This document shows positions 1 through 8,573 of a stretch of DNA of 40,307 bases, one piece after another (within the stretch, counting starts at the first letter, position 1; each line of letters starts with the position of its first letter). Both the position numbers and the translations under genes were made by a program. The notes beneath the pieces are model-generated. The model was not told the DNA's origin. It saw nothing but the letters and a program-made list of their open reading frames with translations, and did not search any database. The DNA is from Polynucleobacter sp. Latsch14-2 (lineage in GTDB: Bacteria > Pseudomonadota > Gammaproteobacteria > Burkholderiales > Burkholderiaceae). Where the stretch lies: the NCBI RefSeq assembly GCF_018881925.1, contig NZ_JACVPL010000014.1:1-40307 (forward strand), read 5' to 3'.

Positions 1-62
1 CACCGCTCCCACATTAAAGCCTTCTGGGTGGCCGTGTAATAGATTCGAGGTCGTTGTTTCAT
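1..62 (-). CDS. IS30-family transposase, N-terminal part (runs off left edge)
   Basis: On the minus strand an ATG at 62-60 opens a frame reading MKQRPRIYYTATQKALMW, which resembles the start of IS30-family transposases (basic start, then the beginning of the helix-turn-helix region). A GGAG Shine-Dalgarno lies at 74-71, eight bases before the ATG. Only about 20 codons are in the window; the DDE catalytic domain lies outside. The family call is recognition from a short stretch, supported by the terminal repeat just outside (97-120) and by the matching C-terminal end of an IS30-type transposase at the other window edge. Confidence 0.7.
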   Translation of the reverse strand, partial: MKQRPRIYYTATQKALMWER

Positions 63-96
63 GAGCAACACTCCTTTTGCTTACGCAGTTTGTAGT

Positions 97-120
97 GTGT
101 TGCATCGATCGGTTGAATTC
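97..120 (-). repeat. IS30 terminal inverted repeat (5' side of left IS)
   Basis: Reading outward on the plus strand, GTGTTGCA is followed eight bases later by TTGAAT. The IS end at 40186-40208, read outward on the minus strand, has GTGTTGCA and then TTGAAT at the same spacing. This is an imperfect terminal repeat pair and places the IS boundary at about 120. dusA-related sequence begins at once at 121. Confidence 0.5.
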
Positions 121-340
121 AAGGTCGAAAGCAGTCGCTTTAATGATCAAAAGTATGATGAATTTAGGACAAATTTCTCTGATAGTTTTTAGAGATGCAT
201 AAATAATTAGTGTTCCTTGAGTTATTCGTGATTCATTTTTTTTTGCATAAACATTTATCTTGAAGGTTCTAGAGATCAGGCTTTTTGTGGCTTCTAGCCA
301 AAACACACTAAAATAATCAGTAATAAATTATTGATTAAAA

Positions 341-415
341 GTGTCTGTGGAAACTCAAAAAAAGAAAAGATTAGCGGTAGCTCCCATGATGGATGGGAGC
401 GATATAGTTATTTGA
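341..415 (+). pseudogene. dusA 5'-end remnant (24-codon mini-ORF), copy A
   Basis: GTG at 341 opens MSVETQKKKRLAVAPMM, homologous to the DusA N terminus (the intact gene reads RLCTAPMMEWTDRH). After APMM the frame leaves DusA, reads DGSDIVI and stops at TGA 413-415. The break falls at the codon where copy B also breaks. I read it as the 5' piece of dusA cut off by integration. The open mini-frame may be incidental or may be a translated leader. Confidence 0.7.
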
Positions 416-450
416 GCCATACATATAAAGGATGCTGCTCTAAAAAAACC

Positions 451-475
451 AATTTAGGGTAAATTTAGGGCAAAT
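451..475 (+). repeat. 11-bp tandem repeat AATTTAGGGYA, copy A left-end side
   Basis: Two abutting 11-bp units (451-461 and 462-472) plus a partial third, about 57 bases past the core. Equivalent pairs occur at 12376-12397 and 16528-16549, and a single unit at 161-171. Direct repeats spaced one helical turn apart near an att core fit arm-type binding sites of a tyrosine recombinase (inference). Confidence 0.55.
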
Positions 476-831
476 GCCAATCTTACTTTTTTAGTCAACA
501 TCAAGGAATATCTCTTTTTATTCGCGTACAAAATGAAATTGTGCTGTAGTTAAATTTATTTCAGAACGTATCTATGACATTTCATCTTTCTGGTTGTATG
601 AGGGCTGGCGTTACAAATGACTCTCTTGTGGACCACACTTCGGGGTAGTTTTTAATTACCCGCATTCAAAGACCGCTATTTAGCGCGTATTTTGGGAATT
701 AATGGCACTTTCTTGGTGCATAAGCCCCATGGTAGTGATTTCTTTTATTTGCACCATCTTGAAACATCCTCTAATCATTTCAGGCGGTAGGTATGTGTGC
801 CCATCTGATTAATTTACTCAAGAGGTGAGAG
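476..831 (+). promoter_or_regulatory. Non-coding leader upstream of urtA
   Basis: About 350 bases with no supported gene. It holds an NtrC-like palindrome at 704-720 and a possible weaker half-site, TTGCACCAT, near 748. A small hairpin-capable GGGTA/TACCC pair lies around 645-660. I found no convincing sigma70 or sigma54 promoter. It lies between the element left end and the urtA ribosome binding site, so it should hold the promoter of the urea operon. Confidence 0.4.
704..720 (+). promoter_or_regulatory. NtrC-like binding site upstream of urtA
   Basis: GGCACTTTCTTGGTGCA has the GCAC-N7-GTGC symmetry of nitrogen regulator I (NtrC) sites and closely resembles the classical glnA upstream sites as I remember them. 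It starts 128 bases before the urtA ATG, suitable for an enhancer-type site. Its first half also matches the sigma54 -24 element (TGGCAC), but the expected GC at -12 is absent, so I prefer the NtrC reading. Nitrogen control of urea uptake is common in proteobacteria. Confidence 0.45.
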
Positions 832-2091
832 ATGAAACGTAGATCAATTTTGAAGTTATCAGCATTAGCAGCGGCTTTAAGTTTTGCAGGCTTTAGTCAT
901 TTAGCAATAGCTCAAAGCAAAGAACCAATTAAGGTCGGTATTTTGCATTCCTTGTCTGGAACCATGGCAATTTCTGAAACATCACTAAAAGATATGGATT
1001 TGATGGTGATTGATCAGATTAACAAGAGTGGTGGTGTTTTAGGTCGCAAGCTTGAACCAGTAGTCGTTGACCCAGCCTCAAATTGGCCATTATTTGCAGA
1101 GAAGGCGCGACAGCTCTTAACTAAAGATAAGGTTTCGGTTGTTTTTGGTTGCTGGACTTCTGTCTCACGTAAATCTGTATTGCCGGTCTTTGAAGAACTC
1201 AATGGCTTGCTCTTTTATCCCGTGCAGTACGAGGGCGAAGAAATGTCTCGTAATGTGTTCTATACCGGTGCTGCACCAAACCAGCAGGCTATTCCAGCCG
1301 TTGAGTACCTAATGAGCAAAGAAGGTGGTGGCGCTAAGCGCTGGGTTCTCTTGGGAACTGACTATGTCTACCCACGCACTACAAATAAAATCTTGCGCGC
1401 TTTCTTGCATTCAAAGGGCGTAAAGGATGATGATATTCAAGAAACTTACACACCATTTGGTTTCTCTGATTACCAGACTATTGTTGCCAATATAAAGAAA
1501 TTCTCCCAGGGCGGTAAGACTGCGGTTGTATCTACCATTAATGGCGACTCAAACGTTCCTTTCTATAAAGAGTTGGGTAATGCTGGCTTAAAAGCTAAAG
1601 ATGTTCCAGTAGTAGCATTTTCTGTTGGCGAGGAAGAGCTACGCGGTGTTGATACCAAGCCCTTGGTTGGTCAGCTAGCCGCATGGAACTACTTCATGTC
1701 CATTAAGAATCCAATTAACGACGAATGGAAAAAACAATGGGCAGCTTACTCTACCGAGAAGAAACTTCCAGGCGCAAGCAAGCCTTTGACTGATGACCCA
1801 ATGGAAGCAAGCCGTACTGGTATCTTGATGTGGAAAGCGGCCGTTGAAAAAGCAGGAACTACTGATGTTGATGCTGTGCGTAAAGCAATGATTGGCCAAA
1901 AACTCAACACTCCAAGTGGTTATCTTGAAGTGATGGGCGCTAATCACCATTTATCTAAGCCAGTTATGATCGGCGAGATCAAGGCGGATGGCCAGTTCAA
2001 TGTGATTTACAAAACTCCTACAGCTATTCCAGCTAAGCCTTGGAGTCAGTACATCGACGGTAATGCAGGCAAGCCTGATTCAGTACAGTAA
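832..2091 (+). CDS. urtA: Urea ABC transporter substrate-binding protein UrtA
   Basis: Periplasmic urea receptor of the high-affinity UrtABCDE transporter. The 419-aa product starts with a clear signal peptide (MKRRSILKL, hydrophobic stretch, cleavage near IAQS) and continues as a branched-chain-amino-acid-type periplasmic binding fold (IKVGILHSLSGTMAISE). Downstream blocks typical of UrtA include VFGCWTSVSRKSVLPVFEE and LLFYPVQYEGEE. GAGGTGAG lies just before the ATG. It is the first gene of a plus-strand run through ureG; a strong hairpin follows the stop and may set UrtA levels above those of the membrane subunits. Confidence 0.95.
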   Translation: MKRRSILKLSALAAALSFAGFSHLAIAQSKEPIKVGILHSLSGTMAISETSLKDMDLMVIDQINKSGGVLGRKLEPVVVDPASNWPLFAEKARQLLTKDKVSVVFGCWTSVSRKSVLPVFEELNGLLFYPVQYEGEEMSRNVFYTGAAPNQQAIPAVEYLMSKEGGGAKRWVLLGTDYVYPRTTNKILRAFLHSKGVKDDDIQETYTPFGFSDYQTIVANIKKFSQGGKTAVVSTINGDSNVPFYKELGNAGLKAKDVPVVAFSVGEEELRGVDTKPLVGQLAAWNYFMSIKNPINDEWKKQWAAYSTEKKLPGASKPLTDDPMEASRTGILMWKAAVEKAGTTDVDAVRKAMIGQKLNTPSGYLEVMGANHHLSKPVMIGEIKADGQFNVIYKTPTAIPAKPWSQYIDGNAGKPDSVQ

Positions 2092-2106
2092 TTTTCAATA
2101 GGATTT

Positions 2107-2128
2107 CCCTCCCTCATTTGAGGGAGGG
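2107..2128 (+). terminator. Intercistronic hairpin between urtA and urtB
   Basis: CCCTCCCTC pairs with GAGGGAGGG (nine G-C-rich pairs, tiny loop) 16 bases after the urtA stop. The following T-run is weak (CTTTC), so this is more likely a partial terminator or an mRNA-stabilising hairpin than a full stop. The only purine-rich ribosome-binding candidate before urtB (GAGGGAGG) is inside the stem. Confidence 0.6.
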
Positions 2129-2144
2129 CTTTCAAAACTTATTT

Positions 2145-3728
2145 ATGAAATTCCCATTTTTTTCAAAACTAATCTTTTCGGCTATTTGTATTTTTGCTTG
2201 CGGGATTACTTTTGCAAAAATTAGCGTTGGAGATTTAAAGCCCCTATTTACTGATAACTTTGACGCCAAAGTTAAGGTTGTTCAGAGCCTATCGAAAGAG
2301 GGTAGCCCTGAGGCATTAGACATTCTTCAGGCTTTAAGTTCTGAAAGTCTTTTCTTGTCGCCACAGGGTGTTGTCATTCAAAAAGGCGATCAGCATATCG
2401 ATCCTTTGACCGGACAAGCTGCTTCTGTAAAGTCAGAAGAGCTGCAAGATGTAGTTTTGAATAATCAATTGCGCGGTAAAGTAGATAACGCATTGCTGGG
2501 TTTACAGTTAGCGTCCACAGATCCTCAGATTCGCGCAAAGGCTATAGATGCGTTAATTAAAGATCCTGAGCCAGATACCTTTCCTCTAGTAGAAAAATTG
2601 CTTATTTCTGAGCAGGATCCCGCACTAAAGCCAAAAGTAGAAAAGCTTTGGGCCCTTCTAGCTTTGCAATCTGATAACCAAGAATCCAAATTAAAAGCTA
2701 TCGAGCTACTTGGTGATAGTGGTGATCCGCAGGTTGCTGCATTACTGGCGCCTTTAGCAAAAGAGGGCGGTCCAGTGCAGGAGGCAGCTGAAAAAGCGAT
2801 AGCCAAAATTAAGAAATCGGAGTTTAGTGGCGAAATTCTTGGTAATGTGATTGCTGGTTTAAGTTATGGAAGTGTCCTATTGCTTTGCGCTCTTGGCTTG
2901 GCCATTACTTACGGCTTAATTGGGGTCATTAACATGGCGCATGGTGAGTTCCTGATGGTCGGTGCTTACGCAACTTATGTTGTACAAGGATTTTTTAGGC
3001 AATATGCACCAGGTTATTTGGACTGGTATTTATTATTTGCCTTACCGGTAGCCTTTTTATCTGCAGCACTCGTTGGCATATTGATCGAAAGAACGGTGAT
3101 CAAATTTTTGTACGGTCGCCCCTTGGAAACCTTGCTAGCTACATTTGGCGTAAGCTTGCTCATGATCCAGATGACAAGGACTATTTTTGGGGCACAAAAC
3201 GTTGAGGTCGCTAACCCAATTTGGATGTCTGGTGCTATGCAGGTATTACCTAATTTGGTTGTACCTTATAACCGCATCATTATTTTTGCTTTTGCGATTG
3301 CAGTAGTGATCGTCACTTGGCTAGTTCTGAATAAAACTCGTCTAGGGCTTTTCGTTAGAGCAGTTACACAGAATCGCACTATGGCCGCGTGCGTGGGTGT
3401 CAAAACAATTCGGGTGGATATGTATGCCTTTGCATTTGGTGCTGGTATTGCAGGCTTAGGAGGCGTTGCTCTTTCTCAGATTGGTAATGTTGGACCTGAC
3501 TTGGGCCAAAGCTATATTGTTGATTCTTTCATGGTAGTTGTCCTAGGTGGCGTTGGTCAGCTTGCGGGCACTATTTATGGTGCATTTGGGCTGGGCATCA
3601 CAAGCAAGTTACTTGAGCCTTTCATTGGCGCTGTACTGGCTAAGATTGCCATCCTGATATTCATCATTATCTTTATTCAAAGACGTCCCCAAGGCCTCTT
3701 CGCGTTAAAAGGCAGGAGCGTTGATTAA
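2145..3728 (+). CDS. urtB: Urea ABC transporter permease UrtB
   Basis: Inner-membrane permease of the urea transporter. I chose the ATG at 2145 because it gives a clean signal-like N terminus ([17 protein letters not shown]); a TTG at 2118 lies inside the upstream hairpin. The first about 230 residues form a periplasmic, repeat-like helical region ([31 protein letters not shown]), characteristic of UrtB and absent from plain LivH proteins. From about residue 235 the LivH-type permease follows ([29 protein letters not shown], then [15 protein letters not shown]), ending [16 protein letters not shown]. Only two bases separate it from urtC. Confidence 0.93.
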   Translation: [527 protein letters not shown]

Positions 3729-3730
3729 TT

Positions 3731-4873
3731 ATGGATATTAAAAAACTTGCCCCTTCTTCAAGCTTTAGCTTAAAGGTTCCTGAGCGGGAATCGATTCTTA
3801 GTAGGCGCGCTTATATTGCCTTGGTTGCATTGACGCTTTGTGTATTAATTGGGGTGCCGATATTCTCCTTGGTGGTGCCAGAGACAAGTATGTTTTTTAT
3901 GTCCGCCTATGCGCTAAGCTTGATTGGTAAGATCATGTGTTTTGCCATTGCGGCATTAGCACTGGATTTAGTTTGGGGCTATTGTGGAATTTTGAGTTTA
4001 GGCCATGGCTTATTTTTTGCCATTGGTGGATACATCATGGGTATGTACCTGATGCGTCAGATTGGCACAGAGGGCGTCTATAAAAGTGAATTGCCTGACT
4101 TTATGGTTTTCTTAGACTGGAAAGAATTGCCTTGGTTTTGGAAGGGCAGTGAGCATTTTTGGTGGATGTTGTTAATGTTAATTCTGGTGCCGGGGGTTAT
4201 TTCTTGGATCTTTGGATATTTTGCTTTCCGATCCAGAATTAAAGGGGTTTACTTCTCGATCATTACTCAAGCCTTAACATACGCCGCCATGCTTCTTTTT
4301 TTCAGAAATGAAACAGGGTTTGGTGGCAATAATGGTTTCACGGACTTTAAGCGGATATTGGGTTACTCCATCAGTGCCCCAAGTACTCGAGTCACGCTTT
4401 TTATTGTTACTTTCTTAGTCCTGTTAGGCAGCTTTATTCTTTGCCGAGCCCTGGTGACCTCAAAAATGGGAAGGGTGATTACGGCGGTACGGGATGCAGA
4501 ATCTCGTCTGATGTTCTGTGGTTACAACCCTTTGGGTTACAAGCTCTTCATTTGGGTTCTATCTGCCATCTTATGCGCCATTGCTGGAGCCTTATTTGTT
4601 CCGCAGGTTGGCATTATTAATCCTGGAGAGATGTCTCCAACCAATTCGATTGAGATGGCGATCTGGGTTGCGGTAGGTGGTCGCGGCACCTTGCTAGGCC
4701 CAATTATTGGCGCTTTTGCTGTGAGCGGGGCTAAGAGTTTCTTTACCACTAACTTTGCAGAATATTGGCTGTTTTTCCTAGGAATGATGTTTGTATTAGT
4801 GACCTTATTTCTACCAAATGGATTGCTGGGTATCTATCACAAATTCTTGGTTAAGAAGGGTGGGTCAAAATGA
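3731..4873 (+). CDS. urtC: Urea ABC transporter permease UrtC
   Basis: Second membrane subunit, LivM family, 380 aa with many hydrophobic segments. Family blocks include LALDLVWGYCGILSLGHGLFFAIGGYIMGMY, YFSIITQALTYAAMLLFFRNETGFGGNNGFTDF and the late AIWVAVGGRGTLLGPIIGAFAV. Its last codons overlap the urtD start by four bases, indicating translational coupling. It pairs with UrtB to form the channel. Confidence 0.95.
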   Translation: MDIKKLAPSSSFSLKVPERESILSRRAYIALVALTLCVLIGVPIFSLVVPETSMFFMSAYALSLIGKIMCFAIAALALDLVWGYCGILSLGHGLFFAIGGYIMGMYLMRQIGTEGVYKSELPDFMVFLDWKELPWFWKGSEHFWWMLLMLILVPGVISWIFGYFAFRSRIKGVYFSIITQALTYAAMLLFFRNETGFGGNNGFTDFKRILGYSISAPSTRVTLFIVTFLVLLGSFILCRALVTSKMGRVITAVRDAESRLMFCGYNPLGYKLFIWVLSAILCAIAGALFVPQVGIINPGEMSPTNSIEMAIWVAVGGRGTLLGPIIGAFAVSGAKSFFTTNFAEYWLFFLGMMFVLVTLFLPNGLLGIYHKFLVKKGGSK

Positions 4874-5667
4874 GCGCTCACTTTCTTGAAAAGGGAATCG
4901 ATACTTCTCATACTGGAATCCTCTATGTAGAAGATTTGTCGGTCAATTTTGATGGCTTTCAGGCCATTAATAAATTGTCATTAACGATTGATGTCGGCGA
5001 ACTGCGCTGTGTGATTGGGCCCAATGGCGCTGGTAAGACAACCTTAATGGATGTCATTACTGGTAAAACTCGCTCTAACATTGCCGATATTGATGGCTCT
5101 GTCTATTTAGGTTCGACCATTGATCTGATGACGATGAACGAGCCACAAATTGCTCAGATTGGGGTGGGTCGAAAATTCCAAAAGCCCACGGTATTTGAGC
5201 AACATCCGGTTTGGGAGAATCTTGAATTGGCGATGGCTGGAGATAAATCATGGCATCACTCCTTGATTGCTAAAGTGGATATTGAAGGACGCCAACTAAT
5301 GGAGGCTGTGCTGGCCCTGACTCAGCTTGAATCAGAGGCTTATCGTCAAGCCGGCCTTCTATCGCATGGTCAAAAGCAGCGCTTAGAGATTGGTATGCTT
5401 TTAATGCAGCAGCCCAAGCTGTTGTTGCTTGATGAACCCGTTGCAGGGATGACAGATGAGGAAACTATGCGCTTGGCTGAGCTTTTAAATTCATTGCGTG
5501 GTCAGTGCTCGATGATGGTAGTTGAGCATGATATGGAATTTGTTGCTGCTTTAGCTGGCCCAAAAGGTAAGGTTACCGTATTGGCTGAAGGTTCAGTTCT
5601 AGCTGAAGGCACTTTGGATGAAGTGAAGCGTGATGAACGCGTAATTGAATCGTATTTAGGACGTTAA
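4870..5667 (+). CDS. urtD: Urea ABC transporter ATPase UrtD
   Basis: LivG-type ATPase, 265 aa. Walker A is at residues 50-58 (GPNGAGKTT), an LSHGQ signature at about 164-168 and Walker B at about 184-190 (LLLLDEP), followed by the switch histidine in VVEHDMEF. Family-typical RKFQKPTVFEQHPVWENLELA is present. The ATG overlaps the urtC end, and urtE begins two bases after the stop. Confidence 0.95.
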   Translation: MSAHFLEKGIDTSHTGILYVEDLSVNFDGFQAINKLSLTIDVGELRCVIGPNGAGKTTLMDVITGKTRSNIADIDGSVYLGSTIDLMTMNEPQIAQIGVGRKFQKPTVFEQHPVWENLELAMAGDKSWHHSLIAKVDIEGRQLMEAVLALTQLESEAYRQAGLLSHGQKQRLEIGMLLMQQPKLLLLDEPVAGMTDEETMRLAELLNSLRGQCSMMVVEHDMEFVAALAGPKGKVTVLAEGSVLAEGTLDEVKRDERVIESYLGR

Positions 5668-5669
5668 TC

Positions 5670-6362
5670 ATGCTAATCGTCAAAGATCTCAATCAATATT
5701 ATGGCGGAAGCCATATTTTGCGTAATGTGAATTTTGAAGTCCCTAAGGGTCAACTAACTAGTTTGCTTGGGCGAAATGGCGTTGGTAAAACTACTTTGCT
5801 CAAATCTCTCATGGGTGTAGTTAAAGTAAAGACTGGCTCGATTGCTTGGGGTGGAAAAGAATTGGCTAATCTACCCCCATGGTCTCGGGTAGAGGGTGGA
5901 TTTGCTTATGTTCCACAGGGCCGAGAAATTTTCCCAAGACTCACGGTCGAAGAAAACCTGCTCATTGGGGCAGCAAAATTCTCAAGCCCAAAAAATATCC
6001 CTGGATATATCTACGAGCTATTTCCAATTCTGTCGGATATGAAGGCGCGTCGGGGCGGTGATTTATCAGGAGGTCAACAACAGCAGTTAGCAATTGGGCG
6101 TGCATTGATGTCTCAGCCAGAGTTGATCATTTTGGATGAGCCTACCGAGGGTATCCAGCCATCTATCATTCAGGATATTGGGCGCTGTCTTCGTAAATTA
6201 GTTGATGAGATGGGTATCACTGTTTTATTGGTAGAGCAGTATTACGATTTTGCAAAAGAGCTCTCAGATAACTATATTGTGATGCGCCGCGGTGAAGTCG
6301 TCGCGCAAGGCAAAGGTGCTGATATGGATCTGAATGGTGTTCAGGAGATGATTTCGGTTTAA
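5670..6362 (+). CDS. urtE: Urea ABC transporter ATPase UrtE
   Basis: LivF-type ATPase, 230 aa. Walker A is at 34-42 (GRNGVGKTT), LSGGQ at 132-136, and Walker B lies within LIILDEPTEGIQPSI. VPQGREIFPRLTVEENL is typical of LivF/UrtE. It completes the transporter; ureD starts six bases after the stop, so uptake and hydrolysis genes are very probably one transcript. Confidence 0.95.
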   Translation: MLIVKDLNQYYGGSHILRNVNFEVPKGQLTSLLGRNGVGKTTLLKSLMGVVKVKTGSIAWGGKELANLPPWSRVEGGFAYVPQGREIFPRLTVEENLLIGAAKFSSPKNIPGYIYELFPILSDMKARRGGDLSGGQQQQLAIGRALMSQPELIILDEPTEGIQPSIIQDIGRCLRKLVDEMGITVLLVEQYYDFAKELSDNYIVMRRGEVVAQGKGADMDLNGVQEMISV

Positions 6363-6367
6363 AGTGG

Positions 6368-7273
6368 ATGCTGAATTCACTGAAATGGTTTAACCACATG
6401 TTTTTGGCTCCAGATAACGCAGTAAAGCAGCTATTCAGGTCTCTAAGCCCTAATTGGATGGCTAAGCTGAGCCTATCTTATGAGCGCACCCCCATTGGTA
6501 CTGTCCTTAAGAAAAGTTTGCATGAGGGACCACTGCGAGTCCAGAAAGCCTTGTACCCAGAAGGCGACGATATCTGTCACACAGTCATCATTCACCCGCC
6601 AGCAGGCATCGCAGGGGGTGATACTTTAGATATCCAGGTTGCAGTTGGCAAAGGTAGTCATGTAGTCCTATCCACTCCAAGTGCCACTAAATGGTACAAA
6701 TCATTTAAAAATCCTGCGACCCAAAATGTTCAATTTGAGCTTGGTGAGAATGCCAAATTAGATTGGCTACCCCAAGAGAATCTTTTTTTCAAGGGCGCAA
6801 ACTCGAACCTTATTACCAAGCTAAATCTTCCGGCTAGTGCTTCCTTTATTGGTTGGGATGCCTTAATGCTGGGCCGTCACGCCTCTGGAGAGGAGTGGTC
6901 AAGCGGGCATATACATCTATTGAATGAAATACGTCGGGATGGACAGTTAATTTGGATTGAAAATGGCCATATTGATGCCGAGGATCCATATTCAAAGTCA
7001 CTGCCTCAATTGGGTTCATGGCCCGTATGTGCAACTTTATTGGCACTAGGACCTCAGTGCTCCAATCATTTAGCGGAAAACCTTTCTGAAATGATGCCGT
7101 GGACCAATTCAATAAGAGCCGGTGTAACGTTAATGCCGCAAGGGATAGTAATAGTGCGTGCTGTCTCGATAGATATTGAGATGGCTAGAAATTTTATGAT
7201 TGATGTTTGGTCCAAATTAAGACCAATCATTCATGGTGTGCCAGCTCAGCCATTACGGCTTTGGGCTTCTTAG
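6368..7273 (+). CDS. ureD: Urease accessory protein UreD
   Basis: UreD (UreH) binds apo-urease and, with UreF and UreG, directs nickel insertion. The 301-aa product has family blocks LHEGPLRVQKALYPEG, HPPAGIAGGDTLDI, STPSATKWYKS, WLPQENLFFKGA and LGRHASGE. Start at ATG 6368, six bases after urtE; an internal Met (FNHMFLAPDN) is a possible alternative. It heads the urease genes, as is usual in beta- and gammaproteobacteria. Confidence 0.94.
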   Translation: MLNSLKWFNHMFLAPDNAVKQLFRSLSPNWMAKLSLSYERTPIGTVLKKSLHEGPLRVQKALYPEGDDICHTVIIHPPAGIAGGDTLDIQVAVGKGSHVVLSTPSATKWYKSFKNPATQNVQFELGENAKLDWLPQENLFFKGANSNLITKLNLPASASFIGWDALMLGRHASGEEWSSGHIHLLNEIRRDGQLIWIENGHIDAEDPYSKSLPQLGSWPVCATLLALGPQCSNHLAENLSEMMPWTNSIRAGVTLMPQGIVIVRAVSIDIEMARNFMIDVWSKLRPIIHGVPAQPLRLWAS

Positions 7274-7291
7274 GATTGTTATAGGTGAGAT

Positions 7292-7594
7292 ATGGAATTA
7301 ACTCCACGCGAAAAAGATAAATTACTAATATTCACAGCAGCACTCCTAGCGGAGCGAAGAAAGGCTCGAGGCCTCAAGTTGAACTATCCGGAATCTGTCG
7401 CTTTAATTAGCGCTGCGATTATGGAGGGTGCTCGCGATGGCAAAACTGTCGCACAACTGATGCACGAAGGACAAACGATACTAGGTCGCGAAGATGTAAT
7501 GGAAGGGGTACCAGAAATGATTCAAGATATTCAGATTGAGGCAACATTCCCCGATGGAACAAAATTAGTCACAGTTCATAATCCGATTGTTTAG
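7292..7594 (+). CDS. ureA: Urease gamma subunit UreA
   Basis: Smallest structural urease subunit, 100 aa, the standard length. It shows the canonical [23 protein letters not shown] start, [11 protein letters not shown] and the [27 protein letters not shown] ending. GGTGAG precedes the ATG. Assembles with UreB and UreC. Confidence 0.97.
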   Translation: MELTPREKDKLLIFTAALLAERRKARGLKLNYPESVALISAAIMEGARDGKTVAQLMHEGQTILGREDVMEGVPEMIQDIQIEATFPDGTKLVTVHNPIV

Positions 7595-7605
7595 GAATAA
7601 TAAAA

Positions 7606-8238
7606 ATGAATCTTCATATGAAAAAAATATCGTTAGTTTTTACTGGATTGATTGGGGCTCTATCTTCAAATTTGGTTTATGCCCACCCAGGACATGAAAC
7701 TTCGGTTAGTTTTCTATCGGGCCTAATGCATCCATTTAGTGGCTTTGATCATTTTTTAGTTATCGTGCTCGTAGGATTTTGGAGTGCTTTCATGCTAAAA
7801 AAAATCTGGCTTGGGCCTTGTGTTTTTATACTAGGCATGTGTCTTGGGGTATTTTCTGGCCTAGGTAATTTACCCCTTAATATCTTTGAATTTGGAATCG
7901 CTACTTCTGTAATTGCAATGGGATTATTGTTGCTTGTACAGCGCCAATACTCCAATAATGCAATCCTCTCCTTAATCGGCTGTTTTGGAGTATTTCATGG
8001 GTTTGCCCACGCTGCATTATTTTCAAATGGATCCCTTGGAGCCTCCTTGGTAGCACAAGATATGGCCGGCTTGATTTTGGCGACAGGGATCTTGCATTTA
8101 TCAGGCGCTCTATTGGTCAAGCTCCTTAGGGACAAGACGGCGATCTTTGCAAGAGTGACTGGATTTGCTAGTGTTATATACGGCTGGGTATTAATCAGTC
8201 AGCTTTCCTTTGCACTGCTTGGCGGAGCATCGACATGA
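7606..8238 (+). CDS. ureJ: HupE/UreJ family membrane protein (putative nickel transporter)
   Basis: A 210-aa membrane protein with an N-terminal signal sequence ending in YAHPGHE, then about six hydrophobic segments. The HupE/UreJ motifs are visible: [10 protein letters not shown] near the N terminus and [13 protein letters not shown] in the middle, whose His/Asp residues are proposed metal ligands. Members are linked to nickel uptake for urease or hydrogenase. It sits between ureA and ureB, and its stop overlaps the ureB start by four bases, so it is co-expressed with urease. Metal specificity is inferred from context. Confidence 0.85.
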   Translation: MNLHMKKISLVFTGLIGALSSNLVYAHPGHETSVSFLSGLMHPFSGFDHFLVIVLVGFWSAFMLKKIWLGPCVFILGMCLGVFSGLGNLPLNIFEFGIATSVIAMGLLLLVQRQYSNNAILSLIGCFGVFHGFAHAALFSNGSLGASLVAQDMAGLILATGILHLSGALLVKLLRDKTAIFARVTGFASVIYGWVLISQLSFALLGGAST

Positions 8239-8573
8239 GTACACCATCAAGTGCAAATAGCCAACGCTTTATTCCAGGGCAGATGTTTGTAGAGCCTGGA
8301 GATATTGAGTTGAATGTTGGCCGAAAAACACTTTCAATTGAAGTCTCTAATAGCGGCGATCGTCCTATTCAAATCGGTTCCCATTTTCACTTCTTTGAAG
8401 TAAATGATGCCCTGTTATTTGATCGCGATAAAACGAAGGGCATGCGATTAAATATTGTTGCAGGCACTGCTGTGCGTTTTGAGCCAGGCCAAAAGCGCAC
8501 TATTGAGCTTGTAGAGGTGGCTGGCGATAAGAAAATTTATGGCTTTGCTGGCCGAATTATGGGAGTGGTGTAA
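8235..8573 (+). CDS. ureB: Urease beta subunit UreB
   Basis: Structural urease subunit, 112 aa. Family motifs are [37 protein letters not shown] and [25 protein letters not shown] overlaps the ureJ stop; its own stop overlaps the ureC ATG (TAATG), consistent with coupled translation and stoichiometric assembly. Confidence 0.97.
   Translation: MSTPSSANSQRFIPGQMFVEPGDIELNVGRKTLSIEVSNSGDRPIQIGSHFHFFEVNDALLFDRDKTKGMRLNIVAGTAVRFEPGQKRTIELVEVAGDKKIYGFAGRIMGVV

Larger units (their letters stand above)
121..475 (+). other. dusA att-like copy A (left boundary of urease unit)
   Basis: Positions 121-393 closely match 16486-16767, the sequence leading into the real dusA gene. Shared blocks include the CGCTTTAATGATCAAAA region, TCTCTGATAGTTTTTAGA, TGGCTTCTAGCCAAAACACA and CAGTAATAAATTATTGAT. 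At ATGATGGA (386-393) similarity to dusA stops. From 394 on, the sequence (TGGGAGCGATATAG, GAGCCATA) instead matches what follows the same point in copy B. This is how an attachment-site junction looks: dusA-type 5' flank, core, then element end. A small inverted repeat, TGGCT-TCT-AGCCA (288-300), is shared with copy C. The att interpretation is inference from the repeat pattern and from dusA being a known integration target. Confidence 0.75.

Noticed and set aside
702..720. Sigma54 promoter reading of TGGCACTTTCTTGGTGCA
   Set aside because: The -24 TGGCAC is perfect but the -13/-12 position reads GT, not GC; kept as an NtrC-type palindrome instead.
480..831. Integrase gene remnant upstream of urtA
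   Set aside because: I translated parts of the region looking for tyrosine-recombinase motifs and saw only short frames with stops; nothing supportable.
2118..2144. TTG start for urtB adding MREGFQNLF
   Set aside because: The codon lies in the loop and stem of the intercistronic hairpin, has no ribosome site, and the extension spoils the signal-like N terminus.
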